Shown in pieces: positions 17,645 to 25,179 of a stretch of 64,000 bases of DNA. Origin of the DNA: Collinsella tanakaei (lineage in GTDB: Bacteria > Actinomycetota > Coriobacteriia > Coriobacteriales > Coriobacteriaceae). A program made the translations under genes and the position numbers. The notes under the pieces were generated by a model that searched no databases, had not been told where the DNA came from, and was given only the letters and a program-made list of their open reading frames with translations. How positions within the stretch are numbered: the stretch's first letter is position 1; every line of letters starts with the position of its first letter. The stretch is taken from contig NZ_JACJKB010000009.1 of NCBI RefSeq assembly GCF_016900375.1, positions 1-64,000 of the forward strand, read 5' to 3'.

Positions 17645-17980
17645 ATGGCAGACAAGAAGAAGATCTACCTGTTCTGCAGCGCCGGCATGTCCACCAGCAT
17701 GCTCGCCCAGAACATGCAGCAGGTGGGCGACTCCCACAACCTGCCCGTGGAGGTTCGTGCCTTCCCCATCGGCAAGGTCGACGAGATCGCCGGCTCCGAG
17801 CACCCCGCGTGCGTCCTGCTCGGCCCGCAGGTTCATCATCAGTACGAGGAGACCAAGAAGCGCATCGAGAGCACGTTCGACATCCCCGTCGGCATCCTCG
17901 ATCAGCAGGCCTACGGCATGATGGATGGCGAGGCTTCCCTGAAGTACGCCGTCAAGCTCATCAAGACCTACAAGAAGTAA
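17645..17980 (+). CDS. PTS lactose/cellobiose-family EIIB component
   Basis: A 111-residue cytoplasmic EIIB. IYLFCSAGMSTSMLAQNM is the phosphocysteine loop with Cys11. It receives phosphate from the EIIA at 17233 and passes it to the sugar carried by the EIIC at 18018. The ATG at 17645 follows GAAAGGAAAGG. A 100-bp gap to EIIA holds a G-rich stretch but no clear terminator. Confidence 0.93.
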   Translation: MADKKKIYLFCSAGMSTSMLAQNMQQVGDSHNLPVEVRAFPIGKVDEIAGSEHPACVLLGPQVHHQYEETKKRIESTFDIPVGILDQQAYGMMDGEASLKYAVKLIKTYKK

Positions 17981-18017
17981 GACACCTGCGTTAGCCACGC
18001 GCATACAAGGAGGCACA

Positions 18018-19388
18018 ATGTTCGAAAAGCTTGAGAAGGTACTCATGCCTCTTGCCGAGGCCATCGGCAACAACAAGTACCTCGTCTCTATCCGTGACGG
18101 TTTCCTGATCTCGACGCCGCTGCTGATCGCCGGCTCGATCTTCCTGGTTATCGCCAACCTGCCGTTCCCCGGCTTCTCCGACTGGATCGCGAGCATCCCC
18201 ATCGCCGACGGCACGTTGGCCACCTACCTGTCCAAGCCCTCTGACGCGACCTTCTCGCTGATGGCCATCTTCGCGACGTTCGGCATCGCCTACAGCTATG
18301 CCCGCCAGATCAACAGCGACTCGCTGTTCTGCGCCGCCGCGGCCCTCATGGCTTGGTTCCTCATCATGCCCTACACCGTGACCGGTTCCGTCGAGGTCGG
18401 CGGCGAGGCTGTTGACGTCGCGCTCTCCGGTATTCCTCTGGGCTGGGTCGGCGCCAAGGGCATCTTCGTCGGCATCTTCAGCGCCTTCGGTGCCACCGCG
18501 ATCTACACCTGGGTCAAGAACCGCGGCTGGGTCATCAAGATGCCCGCTGGCGTTCCGCCCACCGTCACCGAGTCCTTCTCGTCACTGATCCCCATCACCG
18601 TGACGATGACGATCTTCTTCCTCATCAACGTGGCTTTCGGTCTCGCTGGTACCAACGTGTTCGACATCGTCTTCACGTTCCTGCAGACTCCGCTGCTCGG
18701 CCTGGGCGACACGCTCGGCGCCATGATCGTGGCCTACCTGTTCCTGCACGCCTTCTGGTTCTTCGGCATCAACGGCGGCTCCGTCGTCGGCGCCGTGTTC
18801 AACCCGATCCTTCAGACGCTCGCTGCCGAGAACCTCGAGTTCTTCCGCACCGGTGTCGGTGAGGGCCACATCATCTGCCAGCAGTTCCAGGACCTGTTCG
18901 CCACCTTCGGCGGCTGCGGCTCCACCCTGTCGCTGCTGATCGCCATGATCCTGTTCTGCAAGTCCGCCCGTATCAAGCAGCTCTCCCGCCTCGCCTTCAT
19001 CCCCGGCGTGTTCAACATCAACGAGCCGATCGTCTTCGGTCTGCCTATCGTTATGAACCCGGTCATCATCATCCCGTTCGTGCTGGTGCCGACCCTGAAC
19101 ATCATCATCTCCTACTTCGCCATGGACTGGGGCATCGTGCCCATCTGCTCCGGCGTCCAGATCCCCTGGACCATGCCGCTGGGCATCTCCGGCCTGCTGG
19201 CCACCAACTGGGTGGGTGGCGTCCTGCAGATCCTGCTGCTGATCATGGGCGTCTTCATCTACCTGCCGTTCATCAAGACCATCGACAACCAGTACCTGCA
19301 TGACGAGCAGCTGGCTGCCGAGGCCGCCGCGAACGAGCCCGACGAGGACGACATCGACCTCGACGACCTGTCGTTCGACGACCTGTAA
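18018..19388 (+). CDS. PTS lactose/cellobiose-family EIIC permease
   Basis: A 456-residue membrane carrier with about ten hydrophobic segments. Family marks include the start KLEKVLMPLAEAIGNNKYL, IRDGFLISTPLLIAGSIF, HAFWFFGINGGSVVG and FNINEPIVFGLPIVMNP, where the NEP glutamate binds sugar. The acidic C-terminal tail (DEDDIDLDDLSFDD) is unusually long for the family and cytoplasmic. 38 bp after EIIB. The nearby MupG and aspartylglucosaminidase genes suggest an N-acetylglucosamine-containing disaccharide as substrate, but cellobiose-type sugars remain possible. Confidence 0.93.
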   Translation: MFEKLEKVLMPLAEAIGNNKYLVSIRDGFLISTPLLIAGSIFLVIANLPFPGFSDWIASIPIADGTLATYLSKPSDATFSLMAIFATFGIAYSYARQINSDSLFCAAAALMAWFLIMPYTVTGSVEVGGEAVDVALSGIPLGWVGAKGIFVGIFSAFGATAIYTWVKNRGWVIKMPAGVPPTVTESFSSLIPITVTMTIFFLINVAFGLAGTNVFDIVFTFLQTPLLGLGDTLGAMIVAYLFLHAFWFFGINGGSVVGAVFNPILQTLAAENLEFFRTGVGEGHIICQQFQDLFATFGGCGSTLSLLIAMILFCKSARIKQLSRLAFIPGVFNINEPIVFGLPIVMNPVIIIPFVLVPTLNIIISYFAMDWGIVPICSGVQIPWTMPLGISGLLATNWVGGVLQILLLIMGVFIYLPFIKTIDNQYLHDEQLAAEAAANEPDEDDIDLDDLSFDDL

Positions 19389-19452
19389 GATGCACTGATC
19401 GCCGGGGCCTCCCGGCTCCGGCGACCGCGAGCATCTGCATTTCGCAGCATTG

Positions 19453-19501
19453 CCGCCCGTGCTCACTTCGGCAATGCCGATACGAGCACGGGCGGTTTTT
19501 T
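19453..19501 (+). terminator. rho-independent terminator after the PTS EIIC gene
   Basis: CCGCCCGTGCTC (19453-19464) and GAGCACGGGCGG (19484-19495) form a 12-bp perfect stem followed by six T residues. It separates the PTS genes from the asparaginase-like gene. Confidence 0.9.
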
Positions 19502-19574
19502 GTAAGCGGCGAGGCGGCGCGCTGCGAGGGCACGCAACCGCATCGCTGTACACCCCAGCACACAAGGAGTAGCC

Positions 19575-20627
19575 ATGTGGGGCATCATCGCAACATGGAG
19601 GATGGCGCGCGAGGGCGTTGAGAAAGCAAGCGAGGCGCTTGCCGGCGGCGCCAACGCAGGCGACGCCATCGAGATGGCGGTCCGCGAGGTCGAGGACTTC
19701 CCGTACTACAAGTCCGTGGGCTACGGCGGCCTGCCAAACGAGGATATGCAGGTCGAGCTCGACGCGTCGTTCATGAACGGCGACACGCTCGAGTTCGGCG
19801 CCGTGGGCGCTGCCAAGAACATCGCCAACCCCGTGAGCGTGGCCCGCGCGCTGGCTCACGGCGATGCCAACAACCTGCTCGTCGGCGCCGGCGCCGAGAA
19901 GTTCGCCGACGAGATGGGCTTCGAGCGCAAGAACATGCTCACCGACCGCGCCAAGATCCACTACGCCCGCCGCGTCGCCGAGGAGGGCGGCCGCCTTCCC
20001 AACGCCGCCCGCATGCTGGGCGAGCCGGAGGCCGAGCAGGAGACGGCGCGCGGCGCTATGCCCGAGAAGGACGCCCGCCCCGGCATCGACCAGGAAGGCA
20101 CCTGCCCCGAGGGCCACGACACCGTGGGCATGGTCTGCCTGGACGCGTCCGGCACCATCACGGCGGCAACCTCGACGAGCGGCCTGTTCATGAAGCACGC
20201 CGGCCGCGTGGGTGACTCCTCCATCCCCGGCGCCGGCTTCTATGCCGACTCCGACGCGGGCGGCTCGGCCTCCACGGGTCTGGGCGAAGACGTCATGAAG
20301 GGCTGCGTGGGCTACGAGATCGTGCGCCTCATGGCGACCGGCATGCACCCGCAGCAGGCCTGCGAGCAGGCCATCGCTACCTTCACCGAGGTGCTCAACC
20401 GCAAGCGCGGCCATGCGGGCGACATCAGCTTCGTGGCCATGGACGCCCAGGGCCGCTGGGGCGCCGCCAGCAACATCGAGGGCTTCTCGTTCGTGGTCCA
20501 GACCGAGAACGAGCCCGCCTGCGTGTACCTGGCCCACCCGCAGCCCGACGGAACCTGCACGCACGAGGTCGCCAGCGACGAGTGGCAGGAAGAATACATG
20601 CGCTCCCGCATGGCTCCGTTGACCTAA
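19575..20627 (+). CDS. N4-(beta-N-acetylglucosaminyl)-L-asparaginase / isoaspartyl peptidase-type Ntn hydrolase
   Basis: A 350-residue Ntn-hydrolase of the plant-type asparaginase family. The precursor should cut itself before Thr183 in EGHDTVGMVCLD, which becomes the nucleophile. HDTVG is the aspartylglucosaminidase form of the motif, and the paired RVGDSSIPGAG and TGLGED also fit that branch. These enzymes split the GlcNAc-Asn bond left when N-glycoproteins are degraded. No signal peptide, so the substrate must be imported. The N-terminus (MWGIIATWRMA) matches bacterial homologues. It lies after the PTS terminator but in the same direction. An isoaspartyl peptidase role is the main alternative. 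Confidence 0.88.
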   Translation: MWGIIATWRMAREGVEKASEALAGGANAGDAIEMAVREVEDFPYYKSVGYGGLPNEDMQVELDASFMNGDTLEFGAVGAAKNIANPVSVARALAHGDANNLLVGAGAEKFADEMGFERKNMLTDRAKIHYARRVAEEGGRLPNAARMLGEPEAEQETARGAMPEKDARPGIDQEGTCPEGHDTVGMVCLDASGTITAATSTSGLFMKHAGRVGDSSIPGAGFYADSDAGGSASTGLGEDVMKGCVGYEIVRLMATGMHPQQACEQAIATFTEVLNRKRGHAGDISFVAMDAQGRWGAASNIEGFSFVVQTENEPACVYLAHPQPDGTCTHEVASDEWQEEYMRSRMAPLT

Positions 20628-20722
20628 CCTAGCGGCTTTCCCAGGCGCCGCATCTCGGGGTTCAAGTTTCCGTTGTTGGGTTTCGTTGTTGTTGAGTTTC
20701 CGTTGTCGAGTGTCCTGTCCCC

Positions 20723-20902
20723 TTGGCCTCTTTGGGGACGTAGCCAGAAGAGGCCAAACTTGTCCACTTTCAGGACGGAGATGAAAGTGGACATTCTCCG
20801 CTTCCGACAGCGGGCCCTCAAGATGCCCCCTGCCGGCCACGCCCCAAAAGGGCCGCAGCCGGCAGAACATGTCCACTATCATCTCCGTCCTCAAAGTGGA
20901 CA
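20723..20902. repeat. compound inverted-repeat element
   Basis: Two 33-nt arms (20761-20793 and 20870-20902) are inverted copies at 31 of 33 positions, and each arm is itself a hairpin (GTCCACTTTC / GAAAGTGGAC). A separate hairpin TTGGCCTCTT / AAGAGGCCAA (20723-20757) stands before them. Its GGCCTC-TTGGGGACGTAGCC core recurs in the 62417-62574 element. The right arm ends 31 bp before the M20 dipeptidase start, so it may lie in its leader. Confidence 0.65.
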
Positions 20903-20933
20903 TCCACCTGTTTCCATCCGTAAAGGAGTTGTC

Positions 20934-22148
20934 ATGAGCAGTGCAGACTGCCTTGAGAACGAGGAACATATCGCTATCGAACCTGAGCTCGAAGAGCGCA
21001 TCCTCGCTGAGGTCGACACCATCTCCGACGAGATGATCGAGGCCATCCGCACCATCGTGCGGCAAAAGAGCGTTCAGGGGGAACCCGCCCCCGGCGCCCC
21101 CTTCGGCACCGACGTGCGCGCCGCGCTCGACCAGACGCTCGAGCTCTGCCGCACGCTGGGCTTCGAGACCACCGATGTCGACGGCTACATGGGCTACGCC
21201 ACCTGGAAGGGCGAGGCCGGCGCCGACGGCGAGCCGGTGCTTCCCGGCTACGTGTGCGCCCTCGGCCATCTGGATGTCGTGCCCGAGGGCACGACGGGCT
21301 GGAAGGTGCCACCCTATAGCGCGCACCTGGAAGACGGCCGCATCACGAGCCGCGGCGTCCTCGACAACAAGGGCCCCATCTACTCGTGCCTGTACGCCCT
21401 CTGGGCGCTCAAGCGCCTGGGCCTCACGCCGCGCCGCGATGTACGCATCATCTTCGGCTGCAACGAGGAGTGCGGCTTCGGCGACCTGCGCTACTACCTG
21501 GAGCACGAGCCCGCGCCCGTGATGGGCTTCACGCCCGACTGCAAGTACCCCGTGGTGTACGCCGAGCGCGGCCGCATGGCCGTCCGCCTCACCGCGAAAC
21601 CCGAGGACGGCGAGGACGCGAGCGCGCGCCTGGAGCGCTTCTTCGGTTTCGTGAACGAGTACGTCCTGAACGCCAAGCCGAACGGCGAGCGCTTCGGCAT
21701 CGACTGCACCGATCCCGAATTCGGTATCACCGAGGTCCGTAACTACAAGCTCGTCCTCGAGGGCGACGAGCCCGCCGTGGAGTTCGCCATCAGCTATCCC
21801 GCCGGCATCGCCGCCGACGAGCTGCAAGAGCGCCTGGACAAGGTCGCCGACGAGCAGGGCCTCACCTTCGAGGTCACGGGCAACTTCAACCCGGTGCGCT
21901 TCGAGAAGGACTGCCGCCTCGTTCGCACGCTCGTGTACACCTACGAGCACGCCACCGGCTCCGATGGCACCCCGGTCACGACGACGGGCGGCACCTATGC
22001 CAAGCTCATGCCCAATATCGTGCCGTTCGGCCCGTCGTTCCCCGGCCAGAAGGGCATCGGCCACCAGCCCAACGAGTGGATGGATGTGGCCGACATCATC
22101 ACCAACGCCAAGATCTACGCCCTGAGCCTCTACCTGCTCTCGCGCTAG
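20934..22148 (+). CDS. M20 family metallopeptidase (PepV/Sapep-like dipeptidase)
   Basis: A 404-residue zinc exopeptidase. CALGHLDVVPEG gives the first metal-ligand histidine and aspartate, SRGVLDNKGP the bridging aspartate, and GCNEECGFGDL the catalytic glutamate pair. A lid domain lies between about residues 190 and 320. Near the end GGTYAKLMPN and GKGIGHQPNEW-like GIGHQPNEW close the site. PepV-like enzymes cleave dipeptides of various kinds. Start at ATG 20934, with AAAGGAG 7 nt upstream, just after the repeat element. It may process amino acids or peptides set free by the neighbouring asparaginase, though this is only a positional hint. Confidence 0.9.
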   Translation: MSSADCLENEEHIAIEPELEERILAEVDTISDEMIEAIRTIVRQKSVQGEPAPGAPFGTDVRAALDQTLELCRTLGFETTDVDGYMGYATWKGEAGADGEPVLPGYVCALGHLDVVPEGTTGWKVPPYSAHLEDGRITSRGVLDNKGPIYSCLYALWALKRLGLTPRRDVRIIFGCNEECGFGDLRYYLEHEPAPVMGFTPDCKYPVVYAERGRMAVRLTAKPEDGEDASARLERFFGFVNEYVLNAKPNGERFGIDCTDPEFGITEVRNYKLVLEGDEPAVEFAISYPAGIAADELQERLDKVADEQGLTFEVTGNFNPVRFEKDCRLVRTLVYTYEHATGSDGTPVTTTGGTYAKLMPNIVPFGPSFPGQKGIGHQPNEWMDVADIITNAKIYALSLYLLSR

Positions 22149-22230
22149 ACCGTCCCGGGGCGCAACCCCGCGCTGCGCCCCGCCTATGCTATCTTGCCCC
22201 GAGCAAGAGCAACACGATCCGAGGAGGAGC

Positions 22231-22896
22231 ATGAGTTCCAAGAAGCACAAAAAGAAGCGCACGCACACCGAGCCCGCCGCGCAGGCGGCGCAACCGCAGC
22301 AGCAGGCGTCCGAATCGAAGGCCACCAAGACGGTCACCCAGTTCACGGACCGCGCTGGCGCGCCCGCCCCGGTCACCCGCCGCTTCTTCGCGTACCTCAT
22401 CGACTGGTATGTCGGAGCCCTGTGCACCGCCATCCCCATCTCGTTTGCTGCCTACCAGACGAGTGGAGACATCACCAACCAGTACCTCACCGACCTCCCC
22501 GCTCCCATCGGCATCATCACCGGCGCTTGCGCGCTGCTGTTCGCCTTCGCGTACTACATCCTGGTCCCGCTGTTCGTCTGGCGCGGCCAGACGCCCGGCA
22601 AGCGCCTGTGCGGCGTCATGATCGTGCAGGCCGACGGCAGCCCCGTCACGCTGCCGTGCCTCGCGCTGCGCCAGATCGTCGGCGTCACCATCATCGAGGG
22701 CGTCATCGCCAACGCGAGCGGCATCTGGCACCAGATGCTCTCGATCGCGACCGGCATCAACTTCGTCCACCCCCTGATGTACGTAGGCTTCGCGTTCACG
22801 CTCGTGAGCTGCATCATGATCCTCGTTCGCAAGGATCACCGCTGCATCCACGACTTCATCGCCGGCACCAAGGTGGCGCTCGTCGAGAAGTCGTAG
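22231..22896 (+). CDS. RDD family membrane protein
   Basis: A 221-residue protein with a basic, low-complexity N-terminus (SSKKHKKKRTH, then Ala/Gln-rich to about residue 45) and an RDD domain. The domain begins VTRRFFAYLIDWYVGAL, with the Arg and Asp of the name. GQTPGKRLCGVMIV is the second signature and RKDHRCIHDFIAGTKVAL closes it. Four membrane segments are likely. Some RDD proteins have been linked to sodium or proton transport, but function here is unknown. Start ATG 22231 after GAGGAGGAG. Confidence 0.85.
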   Translation: MSSKKHKKKRTHTEPAAQAAQPQQQASESKATKTVTQFTDRAGAPAPVTRRFFAYLIDWYVGALCTAIPISFAAYQTSGDITNQYLTDLPAPIGIITGACALLFAFAYYILVPLFVWRGQTPGKRLCGVMIVQADGSPVTLPCLALRQIVGVTIIEGVIANASGIWHQMLSIATGINFVHPLMYVGFAFTLVSCIMILVRKDHRCIHDFIAGTKVALVEKS

Positions 22897-22997
22897 ACCG
22901 CGGCAGGGCACCCGGATATGGAGGGAACCCCATGTCATACGCCATCGCCCACCCTGAGGTTCTGCAAGACATCGCATCGAAGCGAAAGGAAACCACT

Positions 22998-23519
22998 ATG
23001 AAGATCGTCATGATTTACGACCAGATCCAGTCCGGCCTCGGCGCCAAGGACGACCGTAACCTGCCGCTCGGCATCCTGAAGGAGCCCGTCGGCCCGGCCA
23101 TCATGATGGAGAACCTGCTCAAGCAGGTCGGCGGCAAGGTCGTCGCCACCCTGTACTGCGGCTGGGGCACCTACGCCGACAACCCCGATGAGGTCGCCCG
23201 CAAGCTCGAGGCCATGTGCGTCAAGATCAACCCCGACGTCGTCATGTGCGGCCCCACCTTCAACTACGCCGAGTACGCCGAGATGGCCTGCCGCATCGCT
23301 TCCGACCTCGAGGCCGGCGGCAAGGTGCACGCGCTCGCCGCGGTGAGCCAGGAGAACACCGAGGCCATCGAGCGCTACCGCGACAAGGTCCTCATCGTCA
23401 AGACCCCCAAGAAGGGCGGCACCGGCCTGAACGAGGCCCTGAAGAACATGTGCCTCGTTGCCAAGGCCCTGACCGACGGCACCGACACCACCGAGCTCAA
23501 GCAGAAGGCATGCTTCTAA
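22998..23519 (+). CDS. small GrdB-related protein (glycine/betaine reductase component B-like)
   Basis: A 173-residue cytoplasmic protein. KIVMIYDQIQSGLGAKDDRN followed by LGILKEPVGPAIMMENLLKQ resembles the start of the GrdB subunit of selenocysteine-dependent amino-acid reductases, and MCGPTFNYAEYAEMACR resembles the GrdB AGPAFNAGRYG stretch. Full GrdB is over 400 residues; the catalytic C-terminal half with its selenocysteine is absent, and no in-frame TGA readthrough is seen. Start ATG 22998, with AAAGGA 7 nt upstream; a longer start at 22932 is possible. One base separates its stop from the next gene. Function unknown; perhaps a stand-alone binding domain. Confidence 0.75.
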   Translation: MKIVMIYDQIQSGLGAKDDRNLPLGILKEPVGPAIMMENLLKQVGGKVVATLYCGWGTYADNPDEVARKLEAMCVKINPDVVMCGPTFNYAEYAEMACRIASDLEAGGKVHALAAVSQENTEAIERYRDKVLIVKTPKKGGTGLNEALKNMCLVAKALTDGTDTTELKQKACF

Positions 23520-23520
23520 G

Positions 23521-24612
23521 ATGACTGATTCCCAGACCTCTTCTTCCAAGGATCGGCGCCGCCGCGCCCACGAGGTCTCCGCTGAGCGGCGGCGTGCCCA
23601 GCGCAGCCGTGCCGTCGAGCACCTGCACGAGGAGCGCGCCGCCAAGCAGGCGGCCGTCATGGAGCAGCTCGAGGAGATTCCCGAGGAGCCCCTGTTCACC
23701 TTCCCCGAGGTCAAGGTCGACCTCAAGGCGGAGATGGAGCGCCTGAAGAACCTCCGCCGCTTCGTGTTCATCCGTCGGTGCATGACGCTCGCCTCGGTGG
23801 TGCTCTCGGCCCTTATCCAGGCCTACACCATCCAGGCGTTCGTGAACCCCGCGAATCTGCTTTCCAGCGGATTCACCGGCGTGGCCATCCTCATCGACCG
23901 CATCACCTCGCTGTTCGGCTTCTCCTTCCCCACCTTCGTGGGCATGGTGGCGCTGAACATCCCCGTGGCGCTCATCTGCTGGAGGTCCATCAGCCGGCGC
24001 TTCGTGGTCTTCTCGATGATCCAGGTGTTTTTGGCCTCGTTCTTCCTGCGCGTGTTCACCTTCGAGCCAATCATCGACAACCTGATGCTCCAGGTCATCT
24101 TCGGCGGCTTCCTGTACGGCTTCGCCATCGCCGTCGCCCTGCGCGGCGGCGCCTCGACCGCGGGCACGGACTTCATCTCGCTGATGGTGTCCAACAAGAC
24201 CGGCCAATCCATCTGGGGCCTCATCTTTGCGGGCAACTGCGTGGTGCTCCTCATCTTCGGCGCCCTGTTCGGCTGGGAGGCGGCGGCCTACTCAATCATC
24301 TTCCAGTTCATCTCCACCAAGGCGATCGAGATGTTCTACACCCGCTACGACCGCGTCACGCTGCAGATCACCACGACGCGCCCCGAGCAGATCCTCGAGG
24401 ACTACAACGAGATCCACAAGCATGGCTCGTCGGTCGTGGAGATCATGGGCGGACGCAGCCGCAAGCGCTACTGGATGATCACCACCGTCGTGTCGTCCTA
24501 CGAGGTCGACGACATCATGCACCTCATCCGTGTGCACGACGGCGGCGCTGTGGTGAACGTCTTCCGCACGGAGAACTTCTTCGGCAACTTCTACCGCGCC
24601 CCCATCGATTGA
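23521..24612 (+). CDS. YitT family membrane protein
   Basis: A 363-residue YitT (DUF161/DUF2179) protein. Residues 1-75 are charged and helical (likely coiled coil, rich in Arg/Glu). Six hydrophobic segments follow, with FVNPANLLSSGFTGVAILIDRI and ALRGGASTAGTDFISLMVS as family signatures. The C-terminal cytoplasmic DUF2179 domain (VTLQITTTRPEQILE onward) is an ACT-like ligand domain. The N-terminal extension is longer than usual for the family. It follows the GrdB-like gene by a single base, so they are co-translated. Substrate unknown. Confidence 0.85.
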   Translation: MTDSQTSSSKDRRRRAHEVSAERRRAQRSRAVEHLHEERAAKQAAVMEQLEEIPEEPLFTFPEVKVDLKAEMERLKNLRRFVFIRRCMTLASVVLSALIQAYTIQAFVNPANLLSSGFTGVAILIDRITSLFGFSFPTFVGMVALNIPVALICWRSISRRFVVFSMIQVFLASFFLRVFTFEPIIDNLMLQVIFGGFLYGFAIAVALRGGASTAGTDFISLMVSNKTGQSIWGLIFAGNCVVLLIFGALFGWEAAAYSIIFQFISTKAIEMFYTRYDRVTLQITTTRPEQILEDYNEIHKHGSSVVEIMGGRSRKRYWMITTVVSSYEVDDIMHLIRVHDGGAVVNVFRTENFFGNFYRAPID

Positions 24613-24764
24613 TGACAGTTAGGACGGGGTCCACTGTCATGCTTTTGCGGCCTTCTGCCCCTGCGGGCGGAAGGCCGTTTTATTTGAGCGACAAGATGGT
24701 GCCAGGTACAAACTTGTCGACGGCCCGCGGTTTTCATGACACTGGGCCCCGTCCTAACTGTCAT
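24612..24764. repeat. inverted-repeat element with ATGACAGTTAGGACGGGG ends
   Basis: 30-nt arms (24612-24641 and 24735-24764) match at 28 positions. Inside are the yitT terminator and a second hairpin CGACAAG/CTTGTCG around the text GTGCCAGGTACA, a phrase typical of REP-like repeats linked to Y1 transposases. One more copy of the right arm stands alone at 37381-37410. The left arm overlaps the yitT stop codon. Confidence 0.65.
24648..24685 (+). terminator. rho-independent terminator of yitT
   Basis: CGGCCTTC (24648-24655) pairs with GAAGGCCG (24670-24677), with inner GCCC/GGGC pairing, followed by TTTTATTT. It lies inside the inverted-repeat element. Confidence 0.8.
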
Positions 24765-24818
24765 GAAAAGCCTCCGCCGGGGCGAGGGTTCTTTGCTGGC
24801 TTGGTTTTGCCGCGTGAC

Positions 24819-24962
24819 TTAGAAGTCGACGTCCTGATCGTTGTAGACGCACTCGAGGAGCTTCTCCATCTCCCCCTGGGTCGGCTGGCGGTGCTTGATA
24901 CCCTTCTCGTAGTCGGTGATGACGGAGAACTGGTGACCTCGGTCGCGGTGCCGGAGGTGGAG
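24819..24962 (-). pseudogene. remnant of an iron-containing alcohol dehydrogenase gene, internally deleted
   Basis: 24819-24890 matches the 3' end of the intact gene (30819-30890) with one or two differences, including the same stop codon. Directly joined to it, 24891-24962 matches the internal part 31557-31628 with a few changes and a one-base deletion. About 670 bp between these parts and all of the 5' half are missing. The near identity suggests a recent copy or conversion from the gene 6 kb away. Confidence 0.88.
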
Positions 24963-25179
24963 ATAATGTCAGGTAGGCGCGTCTCCATGTGGGAAGACCC
25001 ACCTTCGACACCTCCACATAAACGCAACTCAAACGGAGCAGAAGGTTCTTGAAGTCGAAAAAGCCGAGCGGCGCCCCTCCTCCCCTGCTCGAAAGGGCAC
25101 CGCTCGGTATGGGAAGACGCACTTGGCAGAAGCGGCCTATCGCGCGTCGGATCCCCACACTCGATTGGACGAAACTGCC
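24963..25179. other. intergenic stretch after the dehydrogenase remnant
   Basis: No gene is visible. It holds a short repeat-like phrase (CATGTGGGAAGACCCACC) and the EIIBC terminator at 25056-25108, given separately. Confidence 0.4.
25056..25108 (-). terminator. rho-independent terminator of the beta-glucoside PTS gene
   Basis: On the minus strand CCGAGCGGTGCCC and GGGGCGCCGCTCGG form a long stem around a CTTTCGAGCAGGGGAGG loop, followed by CTTTTTCG. It lies about 75 bp after the EIIBC stop. Confidence 0.75.

Noticed and set aside
18582-22439. A 1,285-codon open frame on the minus strand
   Set aside because: It lies opposite clear PTS, asparaginase and peptidase genes. Its translation is Gly/Ala/Val/Arg-rich with no motif, typical for the complement of GC-rich genes.
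22998-23519. Selenocysteine in the GrdB-like gene
   Set aside because: The frame ends in TAA, no in-frame TGA and no SECIS-like hairpin follows.
24612-25052. Downstream part of a long plus-strand frame containing a MVPGTNL phrase
   Set aside because: Reads through an inverted repeat and a pseudogene; the phrase is a repeat artefact, not a protein.
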